Origin: Vicia villosa
Lineage: Eukaryota; Streptophyta; Magnoliopsida; Fabales; Fabaceae
DNA length: 64,000 nt
Direction of reading: 5' to 3'
Assembly: GCF_029867415.1 (NCBI RefSeq)
Contig: NW_026705229.1
Location: 1-64,000, forward strand
Part shown: piece by piece, positions 23,471-33,580 of the stretch
Numbering within the stretch: position 1 is the first letter of the stretch
How the letters are laid out: every line of letters begins with the position of its first letter
Made by a program: the position numbers and the translations under genes
Notes under the pieces: generated by a model
Database searches by the model: none
What the model saw: the letters and a program-made list of their open reading frames with translations, nothing else
Told to the model about the DNA's origin: nothing

Positions 23471-23483
23471 AAAAGGGGGAGAT
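23471..23483 (+). promoter_or_regulatory. Polypurine tract of copia copy 1
   Basis: AAAAGGGGGAGAT directly before the 3' LTR start TGTTAGAAC. Similar purine tracts lie upstream (22549, ~23310-23360), but this one is at the LTR boundary. Confidence 0.9.
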
Positions 23484-24606
23484 TGTTAGAACAAGAATTG
23501 TTCTGATCAATATTATTAGTTTTGATGATAACAATGCATATGAATTTTGTTTAAGATAATGTGGTACTCTAACTCTATGCAATTTCCTTTTCAGGAAATA
23601 TATAAAGAGTATGCACAAATCAGCGCTCAAAAGCTTTGACTCTGAAGGTTCAACATGCAACATCAGAACATGATCTGGCAAGACATCAGAAGATGGTCAA
23701 GCAGAATCAGAACATGGTCTATGGAAGCATCAGAAGGACTGGAGTTCAGAAGCAGAAGCACTGAAGTCATGGTATCACGCTCAAAAGCACTTCAAGATCA
23801 GAAGATGCTTATGCACCAAGTTGTTTGTACTCTGATGATATTCAAACGTTGTATCTACGAAAGATCAATCAGAATCAAGTACAAGATGGCAGGCTACGCT
23901 GACTGACAAAAGGAACGTTAGAAGCTATTAACGGCAACGTCAGTAGTCACAGCAAAAGCAAGGCTCGAGGTAGTTGACAAAAGAGTGAAACATTAAATGC
24001 AATGCTGTACGGAATACGCAAAGCATTAAATGCTCCCAACGGTCATCTTCTCATACGCCTATAAAATGAAGTTCTGATGAGAAGCAGAATAGAACTCTTG
24101 CGCAAACTTACAGAAACGCTGTCAAATTCAAAAGCTCTCAAACTTCATCTTCAACCTCACTTATTACTGTTGTAATACTATAGTGAGATTAAGCTTTAAA
24201 CTGTAAGAGAAATATCACAGTTGTGATTATAGCTTTTAAGAAGCATTGTAATACTCTTAGAATTTGTTTACATTAAGTTGTAAAGGACTAGAGTGATCAG
24301 TTAGATCAGAAGACTCTAGAAAAGTCTTAGAGGGTTTCTAAGCAGGTTGTTCCTAGAGTGATCAAGTTGTGATCAGAAGACTCTAGAAGACTTAGCAGTG
24401 TCTAAGTGGAAAACCATTGTAATCTTGTGTGATTAGTGGATTAAATCCTCAGTTGAGGTAAATCACCTGATAAGGGTGGACTGGAGTAGTTTAGTTAACA
24501 ACGAACCAGGATAAAAATAACTGTGCAAAATTGTTTTTATCTTACAAGTTTTGAAACTACACGTATTCAAACCCCCCCCCCTTTCTAAGTGTTTTTCTAT
24601 CCTTCA
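23484..24606 (+). repeat. 3' LTR of copia copy 1
   Basis: 1123 bp, TGTTAGAACAAG...CCTTCA. Differences from the 5' LTR, by eye: about twelve substitutions, a longer C run near the 3' end, and the ~36 bp block missing from the 5' LTR. Followed by GCGCC. Confidence 0.95.
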
Positions 24607-25100
24607 GCGCCTCCGCGGGGAGACCGTGATCGTCTCTTCCTTTCCAGCCGGTCAATCCGCTCACTTTGTTGCTGGATGAGGCGATTGGTCTCCTTGAGAG
24701 CTGCGAGCAAGAGGACGGCTGTGGATTCAGCGTCCTTGGGGACATCTACTTGCTCTTGCTCGTCCTCATACTGGGTCCTCTGCCTCTGGGAGGAGTGAGT
24801 GAAAGAAGAGGCGGGTTTCCCGTCTCTGGAGTCAGCTTCGTTGTTCTGGTTTCGAGCTTGCTCTGGTCTGTTATGGACTTGAGACTGCTCGTTCCGGTTG
24901 TTTTGAGCTTGCTCATTCCGGTTGTTTTGAGCTTGCTCGTTCCTGCTGGGTTGGGAGAGTTCATGTCTTGGTCTCCCTTGCCCATCAGCAGTGGGTTGTT
25001 GTCCCTCCCGTCGGTGTCAATTCTGTCCTTCAGCAGCAGTACCGTGAATGAGAGGATCGAGGTGAAAGGGATCGGGATTTTGGTTGGTGTTGTCGGCCAT
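24607..25100 (-). pseudogene. N-terminal gag of the minus-strand gypsy element
   Basis: Starts at the ATG complementary to 25098-25100 (MADNTNQNPDPFHLDP), just inside the PBS, as expected for gypsy gag. TGA at 25017-25019 breaks it after GTAAEGQN; the frame is otherwise open through Gln/Asn-rich repeats (NRNEQAQNN), an acidic segment and a basic Arg/Ser-rich end, where the copia insertion cuts it at 24606. The continuation is at 10031 and leftwards. Gag would form the element's particle; this copy is dead. Confidence 0.85.
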
Positions 25101-25158
25101 GATGATCGTAGGATGAGTTAGCTTTGATCTCTGTTTGCTAAAGACGGGGAAGTTTGTT

Positions 25159-25176
25159 TCCCACAGACGGCACCAC
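25159..25176 (-). promoter_or_regulatory. Primer binding site of the minus-strand gypsy element
   Basis: On the minus strand TGGTGCCGTCTGTGGGAA follows the LTR. It resembles the TGGCGCC-type PBS seen in plant Tat-lineage elements. Confidence 0.75.
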
Positions 25177-25764
25177 TGATCGTACCTGATCAGAAGGATC
25201 GTCAAGGCCTGCTCGGAAGTTGGGTCTTCGTGAAGTGAAGGGGGGGTGTACCTGCAAGGTACTCCGATGCCAAAGTGAGAAGACGAGCAAAGGAGTGCAA
25301 GTACAAGCTAAAGGTTAGAAAGAAGTGAATACCTGACCCTCTTGTGAAAGAGGGTATTTATAGCCCCCAGCGCTGGGCCATGATCTCGCTACTGGGCTGG
25401 ACTTCCAAGCCCAACTAGGAGACTGCCAGGTTTCCTGGGCGGAAATATCGGAGGTGTGTGAGTGCCCTCTGTCCTGGTTAACTGCTCCGAAGTTTAAGGG
25501 AGACACGGTCTTTTAGGGACCACATGGACTCCGCATTATTCGGGAGGTCGGATATGAAGGAGCCCTACGAGGAGCAGGGTCCTCGGTGCAAGGATGCTCG
25601 CGGGAAACACATGTGTCGGGCGCCAGGCAGCTCGCGGTGAGCATTATGCCGAGCAAAGGATAGACGGGCAATCTTTGCTCTTCAGGGGCTATGAAATAGT
25701 TTGGACCCCCAAGATCAAATGGGCCGAAAGTAGATTGGGCCGAATCTTGGCTCAGTCCAGAACA
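25177..25764 (-). repeat. 5' LTR of the minus-strand gypsy element
   Basis: 588 bp; on the minus strand it begins TGTTCTGGACTGAGCC and ends just before the PBS with ...CGATCA. A TATA box (CTATAAATA, minus strand, 25355-25363) lies mid-LTR. The outer edge meets hAT transposase coding sequence at 25765. The other LTR is beyond the left window edge. Confidence 0.8.
25355..25363 (-). promoter_or_regulatory. TATA box of the minus-strand gypsy LTR
   Basis: CTATAAATA on the minus strand within the LTR, followed downstream by a region running to the PBS. Motif-based. Confidence 0.55.
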
Positions 25765-25770
25765 AGTTCT

Positions 25771-26030
25771 TTAAAGACTTTTAATTGCTTTCCTTATGCA
25801 TGTATAACTTATAGAATAATATTGACTATTTCTACCAGTGTTGGATCTGCTGAAAGAAGTTTTGCTAAATTAAAATTATTAAAATCTTATTGAGATTTAT
25901 TATGACACAAGATAGATTAAATAGTCTTGCGTTGATTTTAATTGAAAATAAATTTTTGAAGAACCTTGATTATGACCAAATTATTAATGATTTTACAACA
26001 AAAAATGCTAATAGGATGATATTTAAATAA
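25771..26030 (+). pseudogene. hAT transposase C-terminal dimerisation domain, remnant
   Basis: Reads SLKTFNCFPYACITYRI, ILTISTSVGSAERSFAKLKL, then after a one-base loss near 25890 MTQDRLNSLALILIENKFL, NLDYDQIINDFTTKNA and a stop at 26028. This is the conserved C-terminal block of hAT (Ac/Tam3) transposases, including the S-A-E-R-S-F motif. Everything upstream is missing because the minus-strand gypsy LTR starts at 25764. A relic; the frameshift and lack of the catalytic core rule out activity. Confidence 0.85.
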
Positions 26031-26300
26031 TTTTAAAGGTTTGGTCAATTTTTTTATCGAAAAAAGATCAGATCAAGAAGAAGAAAAAAAAGAAGAAGAA
26101 TAATAATAACTCTCTTTATAGTGGTTTATGTTTTGATGTAATATAAATATTGATCCAAAGATCCATACTTGTATTCTTTTTGCACAATGTCAAATAAAAA
26201 TGTATATTTTATCCAATTATTTCTTTTATCCTTATGTATATCAAATAAAAATGCATATTTTATTCATCTTTTAATATATTATTCATATTTTCATATATTC
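26031..26300. other. AT-rich intergenic DNA
   Basis: A poly(A)- and AAGAAG-rich stretch (26065-26105) followed by imperfect TGTATATTTTAT repeats. No gene seen. Confidence 0.6.
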
Positions 26301-26574
26301 ATGTTCTCTATCATGAAAGGCAAAAAGAGAAATAATAAAATATTTTAAAAGTTTAATTAGAAAAAAAAATAACTTCTGATGATCATAAAAAATTTCATAT
26401 TCGATTTTTAACTAATTTAAGTGATCCCTTGAGTAACCTAGTGAGTTTTTTTATACACACTAATGTTCTTTAGAGACATTTAACATTCATTTTAATTTAT
26501 TAATAGGTTCTTTCAACTTATAATAATTGCTTAAAAAATGTAATTAAAGTTAATTAAATATGAATTTTTTTTCT

Positions 26575-26580
26575 TATAAA
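26575..26580 (+). promoter_or_regulatory. Candidate TATA box of NCR gene 1
   Basis: TATAAA lies 32 bp before the first ATG; the same box and spacing occur in NCR gene 2 (56614). If used, transcription would start about at the first ATG, making the second ATG (26628) the likely start. Confidence 0.45.
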
Positions 26581-26606
26581 GTAATCAAATTATTTTCTAT
26601 TATTAC

Positions 26607-26819
26607 ATGCAAAAAAAAAAGTTAAATATGTCTCAAATCCTAAATTTATTTAATGCTTTGATCATTTTCCTTTCTGTTTTTCTTGTTGTAACCAATGGCC
26701 ACAAGACAGATTTGTTTCATCGTCCTATTTCCTGTGAGAATAGCTCTAATTGTCCGAGAAGTATGTGCTATCCTTTTTCAACTCCATTATGCTTTAGTGA
26801 AAAATGTCATTGCATCTAA
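26607..26819 (+). CDS. Nodule-specific cysteine-rich (NCR) peptide 1
   Basis: 70 residues with a hydrophobic secretion signal (ALIIFLSVFLVVTNG, residues 17-31) and a short mature part with six cysteines at 43, 49, 54, 62, 67 and 69 (C-x5-C-x4-C-x7-C-x4-C-x-C). This is the arrangement of legume NCR peptides, which are secreted into symbiosomes of root nodules and drive bacteroid differentiation. The mature part looks near neutral to cationic (R39, K66, R51). The first ATG is followed by an A-run (MQKKKLN); Met8 (26628) gives a cleaner signal peptide and fits the TATA spacing, so it is a credible alternative start. No intron is needed to read the ORF, although many NCR genes have one. Expression is not shown. 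Confidence 0.85.
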   Translation: MQKKKLNMSQILNLFNALIIFLSVFLVVTNGHKTDLFHRPISCENSSNCPRSMCYPFSTPLCFSEKCHCI

Positions 26820-27735
26820 GTGTAATAAATATGTTGAAAAATAATTATACATTAATTTGGGCTGCGCAATGCACCGTCGTAAATTAATTTTTATTTATTT
26901 TGTAATTTAAATTTAATAATTTATATTATAATAATATATTGTGAGTTATAATTGAGAAATAAAAATTATTTGTAATTTAAATTAATATATAGTGACACAA
27001 ATAATGGTAAAGTGTAAATATATGTTTGTAATTTAATTAATTTTAAATAAATTATTATTAAATAAAATATTCAGTATTTTTATAAACTTATGTCTACGTT
27101 GCATAATTTTAGTTAAATGCCGAAAAAGTGTGCAAATTTTAATTATTATATTAGTTTAATTTATTTTAAAAAATTTATCTTATTTTGTTATTAGTAAAAT
27201 TGTATAATTTAGTTTGTTCTTTTGCTAATGTCAATTGAAATATTAGAGTTTTTATTTAGACATTATATATTACTTATATATTACCTTTGTTTTTTATTAT
27301 ACTCCATGTGGTTCCTGTTATTAAATAAAATTGAAACATTTTAAATCACTTTGAAGAAACTCTATATCATTATATGTGAAATTATTTTTGTGTTTAAATT
27401 TGTACATCTATTTAATTTTGAAAATTTTGAAGAATATACTTAATTGTAGTAATTGTTGTAAATGGTATAATGAATAAGTGATATAAAATTTAATTTATAA
27501 AAAGAAAATCTTAAATCATTTTAGAGACATTAAATGAAAAGATATATCAAAATTTATTTTCATTCATCTTTATAATCCAAAATTATTTCAAGACAAATAA
27601 AATTGTGTTTTATAAGAGTCATAAAAAATAATATATTTTAAAGTAAGTAAGTATTTAATTTGTTAATATACTTTTGTCTTTGTCTTGGTTTGAACCTATA
27701 ACTTTATTTTCAATTGTTTTGGCTATTTAAGAAAT
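26820..27735. other. AT-rich DNA downstream of NCR gene 1
   Basis: The first ~570 bp are the 3' flank shared with NCR gene 2, including AATAAA at ~26825 as a possible poly(A) signal. The remainder is low-complexity AT-rich sequence with no gene. Confidence 0.6.
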
Positions 27736-29935
27736 GCATATGAGTGTAGGAATGTGTCACATAAAAGAGGGGACCCATTTAGCCAAAGGGAAGGTGTTAG
27801 GTACTCTTTTCCTCCCTTGTACTCGAGGGGACCCATTTAGCCTTTAGGTTTTTAAAAAAAAGGTTTTTTTTTTATAATTGTTGATTAATAGATTAAAAAA
27901 ATAGGCCTAAGATTTTGATAGGGTCATTGTCAGATCGAATTGTCATAATTGTCAGATCGAATTGTCAAATCGAATTGCCTCAATGTATCATCATTGGCCA
28001 AAACAAGCTTTTTTTTTAAAGGAGGCCTCATAAAGATCATTGGCCAAAATAAATATTTTTTGGAGTATACGAAATCAATAGCTAAAACATGTATTAATGA
28101 AAGAAATTTTTTTTAAAAAAGAGGGTAGGCATCAAGTATCATCATTTGCCAAAAAAATTTGAAAGTAAAAGGGGCCTCATAGCAATCATTGGCCAAAAGT
28201 TTAAAAAACTTTTTAAAAAAAAGATAGGCCTCATATGAAATCACTGGCCAAAAGTTTGAGTTGAGAGATTTGAGTTTGAAAAATGGGAAGAGTTTGTCGG
28301 CCGTTGTTAGTTAATCGACAACAGCAGGTTAGGATTGTTCAAGACAAACCCTAAGACAAACCCTCAGAAGGAGAAGAGAATCGTAGAAAAAATGTTGAAA
28401 AGCGTAGAAAATAATATTGAAAGTAATTTTTGTGTGTGTGTGTGAATTTTGTACGTGAAAGTGAAAAGAGATCCCCTTTTGGGTTGCCAAGACTCCTTTT
28501 TATAGTGTGAAATTTAGGTTAAAAATCTCAAAAGGGAAATAACAAAAGTGTGAAAATGCAACTTGTGAGATTCAAACCCATGACTTCTTACTTACAACCC
28601 TTATTGCTTACCAATTGTGCTATGCTATTTATTTGAAATAAAAACTCAATTGAAAGCATATTAAAGGCGAGTAAATATTTGTTATTTAAAAAATATATAA
28701 ATAATTTACAAGTAAACTATTATATTTTTAAACCTAATGACCTCACATCTTATGGATGTTAAGTCTAAGAGATTGAATTGAAGTGCACATCTAATGAGAG
28801 ATTTGAGTTTGAAAAATGGAAAGAGTTTGTCGGCCATTGTCAGTTAATCGTCAACGGCAGGTTAGGGTTGTTCAAGACAACCCCTAAGACAAACCCTCGG
28901 AAGGAGAAGAGAATCATAGAAAAAGTGTTGAAAAGCGTAGCAAATGATATTGAAAGTAATTTGTGTGTGTGTGAATTTTGTACGTGAAAGTGAAAAGAGG
29001 TCCCTTTAGAATTGCCAAGACCCTTTTTTATAGTGTGAAATTTAGGTTAAAAATCCCAAAAGGGAAATAACAAAAGTGTGAAAATGCAACTTGTGAGATT
29101 CAAACTCATAACTTCTTACTTACAACTCTTATTGCTTACCAATTGTGCTATGCTATTTATTTGAAATAAAAACTTAATTGAAAGCATATGAAAGGCGAGT
29201 AAATATTTTTTTTTTGGAGCCATAAAGAATATATATATTTCCAAAAACAGAGTATTACAAGCTGATCCAATCGGATCCAAGCATCAAAAAGACAAAACAA
29301 GGTTAAAGAAAACTATAGCTCATTAGCATATAGCCATAAAGCCCTATTTTTTTGAATTCTGCCCTTGATTCTATATTGAATTTTCCGTATATCTAACTGT
29401 TCCTCTTTTGAGGGGAGAAACACTCTCGTATTTCGTTTAATCCAAACATGGTAGATTGTCTCAGCAGTGCACACCTTTAGCAATTGAGCTCTTTTACTTT
29501 TGCCTCTAGTATGAGCAATGATCCATGGCAATTCTCTATCCCATTCATAAGGTCTATGGACAAACTTCATCCACTGCAGTAGCATAGACCAGAGGCGCCG
29601 GATTTCTTCACAATCGAAAAAATATTTGTGAAGAAATCCGGTGAGTAAATATTTGTTATTTAAAAAATATATAAATAATTTACAAGTAAACTATTATATT
29701 TTTAAACAAATAATTACAAAAATCTAAAAATATTATAAATAAACCAAGAAAGTTTATAAAATCCAAGTTTTAAAAATAATTTTGAATTTTGAAATGGAGT
29801 CTCATATTTTATGAATAATAAGCCCAATTAAATACACTTTTATTTAATGTATACCCCCATTTAATTAATAAAGCCTAATAACCTCACATCTTATGGATGT
29901 TAAGTCTAAGAGATTGAATTGAAGTGCACACCTAT
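27736..29935 (-). repeat. LTR-like remnant with an internal tandem duplication
   Basis: GGGAAGGTGTTAGGTACTC (27779) is the reverse complement of a segment like that in the LTR at 34590, hinting at a minus-strand Tat-type LTR. A run of TCATTGGCCAAAA motifs spans 27985-28250. Two tandem copies follow (28255-28793 and 28794-29935), each with CGGCCRTTGT, a TG microsatellite, a tRNA-like B box on the minus strand (GGTTTGAATC) and the shared end ATTGAATTGAAGTGCACA. The second copy was lengthened by a LINE insertion. Lineage uncertain. Confidence 0.6.
29208..29638 (-). mobile_element. 5'-truncated LINE (zf-RVT C-terminal fragment)
   Basis: Minus-strand ORF (29313-29585 and a little upstream) reads the LINE RT tail: FFDCEEIRRLWSMLLQW, LLKVCTAETIYHVWIKRNTRVF. 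A poly(T) at 29208-29216 is the poly(A) tail on the minus strand. GAGTAAATATTT flanks both ends as a target duplication. At the 5' end 16 bp (CCGGATTTCTTCACAA) are present as an inverted copy. Confidence 0.85.
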
Positions 29936-30142
29936 TTTATAATCTTGATCACACTTATATACATATATATTTTAATACATATGGATTTTAAATGATGTGC
30001 CAAAATTAAATAAGAAGGGACAACTTAGTTGGGGTATGGCACAACTTAGTGACAATTTTTACAACTTAACGATTGAATTAGCGAAGGTTTATTACTTAGC
30101 GACTGAATTAACAACAGTTTTAGCGACAGTGGTAGAAGGAGA

Positions 30143-30255
30143 GACCAAAAGCGTGAATGAATTTTTTTTAGGTGGACCATTCTTTGAAGAAATTTTTTTA
30201 AGGGATTAAAAATGAAATTTGAGATTTTTATAAGAACCAAAAACATATTTAACCC
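30143..30255. mobile_element. MITE fragment (GGGTTAAATA family), truncated
   Basis: Ends ACCAAAAACATATTTAACCC, like the right end of the MITE at 43957-44346 (ACCAAAAACTTATTTAACCC), with the shared TTCTTTGAAGAA upstream. Confidence 0.6.
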
Positions 30256-30271
30256 TCTTATAAATTATAAA

Positions 30272-30597
30272 TGGTTAAATAAGTTTTTGGTCCCTCTAAA
30301 TGTATATTATTTTGTTTTTAGTCCCTCTAAACATTTTCTTCAAAGATGGTCCCTCTAAAATTTTCCATCCATATTTTTTGTCCCTCCTGTCAACGTCCGT
30401 TAACAGAGCTGACGTAATACTAACGCTGACAATGCCACTTGTCAAATATACTATGGTGGCATGCCACGTAGCTAAAGTCAACATATGATACTTGAGCCCA
30501 TAAAATTCCATAGCTAATCTGTAGCTAATCAGCGAAAAATTTGGTTCTGAAAAATACAATATGTTCATATTGATTTTTTTTTACAAAATGTTATAGT
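30272..30597. mobile_element. MITE fragment, inverted relative to the copy at 43957
   Basis: GGTTAAATAAGTTTTTGGTC through AACGTCCGTTAACAGAG, CTTGAGCCCATAAAATTCC and GTTCTGAAAAATACAAT matches the reverse complement of 44346 back to ~44000. The other end is missing. Confidence 0.75.
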
Positions 30598-31769
30598 AAT
30601 GTTTCGTTGCATATTTATTTCATGAGACCTGACTATGGTAAGAGTTTGGTGGAAGTGAAGCAAGTTGACAATACTAACAACGGTGGCACCCAGGAGATCT
30701 AAATCATTGTTTCATATTTATTTCTACTAGTATTACTATATCTCGCATGCATGCATGCAGCTAATTTTCATTAAAAAAAGAGACAAATTCTCAATCTCAT
30801 TAGGGGACACACCTTATATAAGCCCAAAGTTATAACATAGGAGTCCTATTACTAAACATAACTTCATTTACTTGCTAGCAATTATTATTTTCCTGTATCT
30901 TTTTTGCAAAAACTTGAAAGAAGAATAAGTAATTATTTATGATAAGTATTATTAACACAAGGAGCATAGTATCGAGTTTCCAAAAAAAAAAATAACATAA
31001 GGAGAATAGTTGGATCGTTCAATTTAGAAAAAGATAACATCATATTATTTTCCCATGATTAAATGAGATAACCTTAAGGAGGATCACAATCAATGACCCA
31101 AGAATCCTATCATAGCATAAAACACATGAATTGTTTTAATATCACGGAGTCACAAACAATCCATTTGGCACGATGATTTTCAAATAAAAAAGGTACCAGA
31201 CAAAGAGATTTAATAATTTTTCACGTCTCTTCTCTTAATTAAAACTTGTGTTCAAATTCATTTGCTTTCTACACTGTATGCCTTTTCAAATATCAGATGT
31301 TAGCAAGCTTCCCCGTGGAAGTTTTGAAAAAGTCGTTGATTACTAAGATGAACATAAGATGATTAAAAACACAGTAGCAAAAATATATTTATAAATGGTG
31401 AAAATAACTTTGTATCATTTTCATCATTTCTTAATATGATACGTCTTGACCTTGTATATCTTTTCATTTTGTAAATTATCCATCTCCTTGATTATATATG
31501 CACTAGTATGTGCATATTACTAAAAACAGAAAATTAAAATTTGAAAAACAAAGTAAATGGCCTTTTAGTTTCAGAAGTGCTCAAAATACATTGTTTTGAA
31601 AGTTAGGAAGAACCTCATGTTCATCACATGCAATACAATATAAGAGAGAAACAATTAGTTGAACGAAAAGGGAAAATAATAGAAAGAGAAGCCATCACCA
31701 TAAAAGATGGGGGAATAATGATAAAGGAATTAAACAATAATTACTTTGGTTTCAAATAACTTAACCAAA
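30598..31769. other. AT-rich intergenic DNA
   Basis: No gene seen. Notable only for a GCATGCATGCATGCAG run near 30746. The young element at 31775 is inserted at its right edge. Confidence 0.6.
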
Positions 31770-31774
31770 CAATG
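31770..31774. other. Target-site duplication CAATG (left)
   Basis: Identical to 43837-43841. A perfect 5 bp duplication flanks the element at 31775-43836. Confidence 0.95.
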
Positions 31775-32798
31775 TGTCATACCCCAAAATTTGCCTTTCA
31801 TATTTCCATTTACAATGATGCAAAGTTCAAGGTTCAGTTCCAAGGATCACTTACTCAAAAGTCCATAGTCAACTGGTTTGACCTAAAAGTCAATCATAAT
31901 CAGAGCATAGTCAAAGCCTCCCAATTTTGGTCAACATCAAGTATATGAAGCATAACCATCATTTGATCAAAGATTGATCATGATTCCATTAATAGAAACT
32001 CAGAGATGAACAAATGCAAAAAGGTTCAAATTAGGGTTTCTTAGGAGAAAGTCAACCCAACTTTGACTGGGCATAACTTTCACATGGAACATCAAAAATT
32101 CCCCACTCAAAGCCTATTTTAAAGGAAATTGGATTCTCTACAACTTTGTCTCTCACAAGCCAGGGCTAGAAATGATTCATTTGAGAGATACAGTGCAAAA
32201 GATTACAGGTCTTTTTCAGGCATCCTTCAAAAGCAGTTTTTTCCCAAAGAGGATATGATCAAGATAAAAGCTCCAAATGAAAAATATATTCCAAAGTGGC
32301 TTGTAGAGGACCTCTTGAGGTTTCCAAAAAGTCTTAGAACTCCCTCATAGCTTAAAAATTGAGCGAGATATGCTTGGTCAAAGTAGGGTGATTTTGGAGG
32401 ACCAAATGTGAATCGAAGGGGTTCAAAATGGAAATTCTTGCAAGTGGGCCTATGTTTTGTAATCCAAACTTGATCCATAAGATATTTAGGCTGCCCAAGA
32501 CACATGCCACGAAATTAAATATTTTATTTGATTTTTTAAGGATTTTATTTCATTTTTAAATGATTTAAATAAGTGGAAAATCAAATATTTTAATGAAAAA
32601 TATATTTTGATTGTTTCCAATCAACATTAAATGGCAAATGATAATACAATTTCGTGATATATTGATTGGGGAAAAGAGTGATGCAAATTTGGGCCAAATA
32701 TGGTAGCTTGGGATTCAAGAATAAAATCCAATTTTCAAAGAGTGCAAGAATGGATTTTAAGGAGTTTTGGGCTATGATTTTAACCTAATCTCATTCTC

Positions 32799-32804
32799 TA
32801 TAAG
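32799..32804 (+). promoter_or_regulatory. Probable TATA box of the gag-only element
   Basis: TATAAG in CTCTATAAGTGGGGG, with an AC-rich start region 25-35 bp downstream. Its twin is at 41919 in the 3' LTR. Confidence 0.5.
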
Positions 32805-33509
32805 TGGGGGAGGGATACCACACGACTAGGAAAAAAATTCTGCAGAAAAACGATCCTCAAGAACACAAGGAAGTGACCGAAAATTTCAAATCGGTTTTGG
32901 AGATTGAGGAAGAGTTAGAGGATTCTAAGGCTTGCTATACACTCTTTGGAGCATTCTGAATCGATTGGGATCATCACACGGCTTCAACACCCCCAGATTG
33001 TTCTCCATCGAGCCAAGGTATGAGGTTTCAAACTTTTGATCGGTTAGAGTAATCCACGCATTCTTATTGCAAATTAATTGTATATTATGATTGTTCTCAA
33101 TGCTGTGATCGTTTCTGGGCAAGAAACTTATCGTTTGCGTGGTTCTATCGTGATTAGCCATTAGAGACCGTTTTCGAGTTTTTAGGGTTTGAATTGGGGG
33201 TTCTGCGTAGAAGTGAAATTAGGGCGTGAGAGTAGCTTGGTTGTACTCGCGAGATCAAGACGAAGAAGATAGGGGGGTCGCGCCATGTTTATGCATGAAT
33301 ATGTGCTATTCGCTGTTTTGGAGGTAAGCTTGCTACGAATGAAATCGTAGCAAATCTGCAGCTAATTTTACAGAGTTTTTAAAGTGATATTGGGGACGAT
33401 GATGATGTGTCTGCATGCCAATGGTCCATTTAAATTTCGCGCGCAGTGCTTATTAGTCCTTCTTGTTTTATATATAATGGAATGGGCGCGTGTCTTTAAC
33501 ACAACATGG

Positions 33510-33580
33510 CCACAGATGAGTTGGCAAATGCGCGTGTGGGTTATACCAAGGGTCCAGGGTTCGATCCCTGGCCCTTTCTA
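33510..33580 (+). other. tRNA-like module in the gag-only element's LTR
   Basis: CCAGGGTTCGATCCCTGG forms a perfect T-arm-like hairpin with B box GGTTCGATCCC (33558-33568). Upstream TGAGTTGGCAAATG only loosely fits an A box. An exact copy is in the 3' LTR at 42630-42700. Confidence 0.45.

Larger units (their letters stand above)
10032..24606 (+). mobile_element. SIRE/Maximus-type Ty1/copia retrotransposon, full-length but inactive (copy 1)
   Basis: Complete structure: 5' LTR 10032-11124, PBS 11127-11138, gag, protease, integrase, RT and RNase H, a 3' extra ORF, polypurine tract, and 3' LTR 23484-24606. A perfect 5 bp target duplication GCGCC flanks it (10027-10031 and 24607-24611). By eye the LTRs differ at about a dozen substitutions plus indels, so the insertion is moderately recent. 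It is dead: stop at 11366 in gag, a frameshift near 13587 in pol, and several breaks in the 3' ORF including a solo LTR. It interrupts gag of a minus-strand gypsy element. The long 3' ORF between pol and LTR is characteristic of SIRE/Maximus elements. Confidence 0.95.
7248..25764 (-). mobile_element. Tat-type Ty3/gypsy retrotransposon, minus strand, split by nested elements
   Basis: Right to left: LTR 25177-25764, PBS, gag start 25100, copia insertion 24606-10032, rest of gag, protease, RT, and an Ogre-like insertion at 7247. Coding sense, domain order and the GCGCC duplication show that 7248-10031 and 24607-25764 belong to one element. The 3' half is off the window to the left. Confidence 0.85.
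26310..27390 (+). repeat. NCR-containing duplicated block, copy 1
   Basis: About 1.1 kb similar to 56380-57445, covering about 300 bp upstream of the NCR gene, the gene, and about 500 bp downstream. The shared 5' flank includes TTCATTTTAATTTATTAATA; the shared 3' end includes TACTCCATGYGGTTCCTGTT. Similarity breaks up outside. Edges are approximate. Confidence 0.8.
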
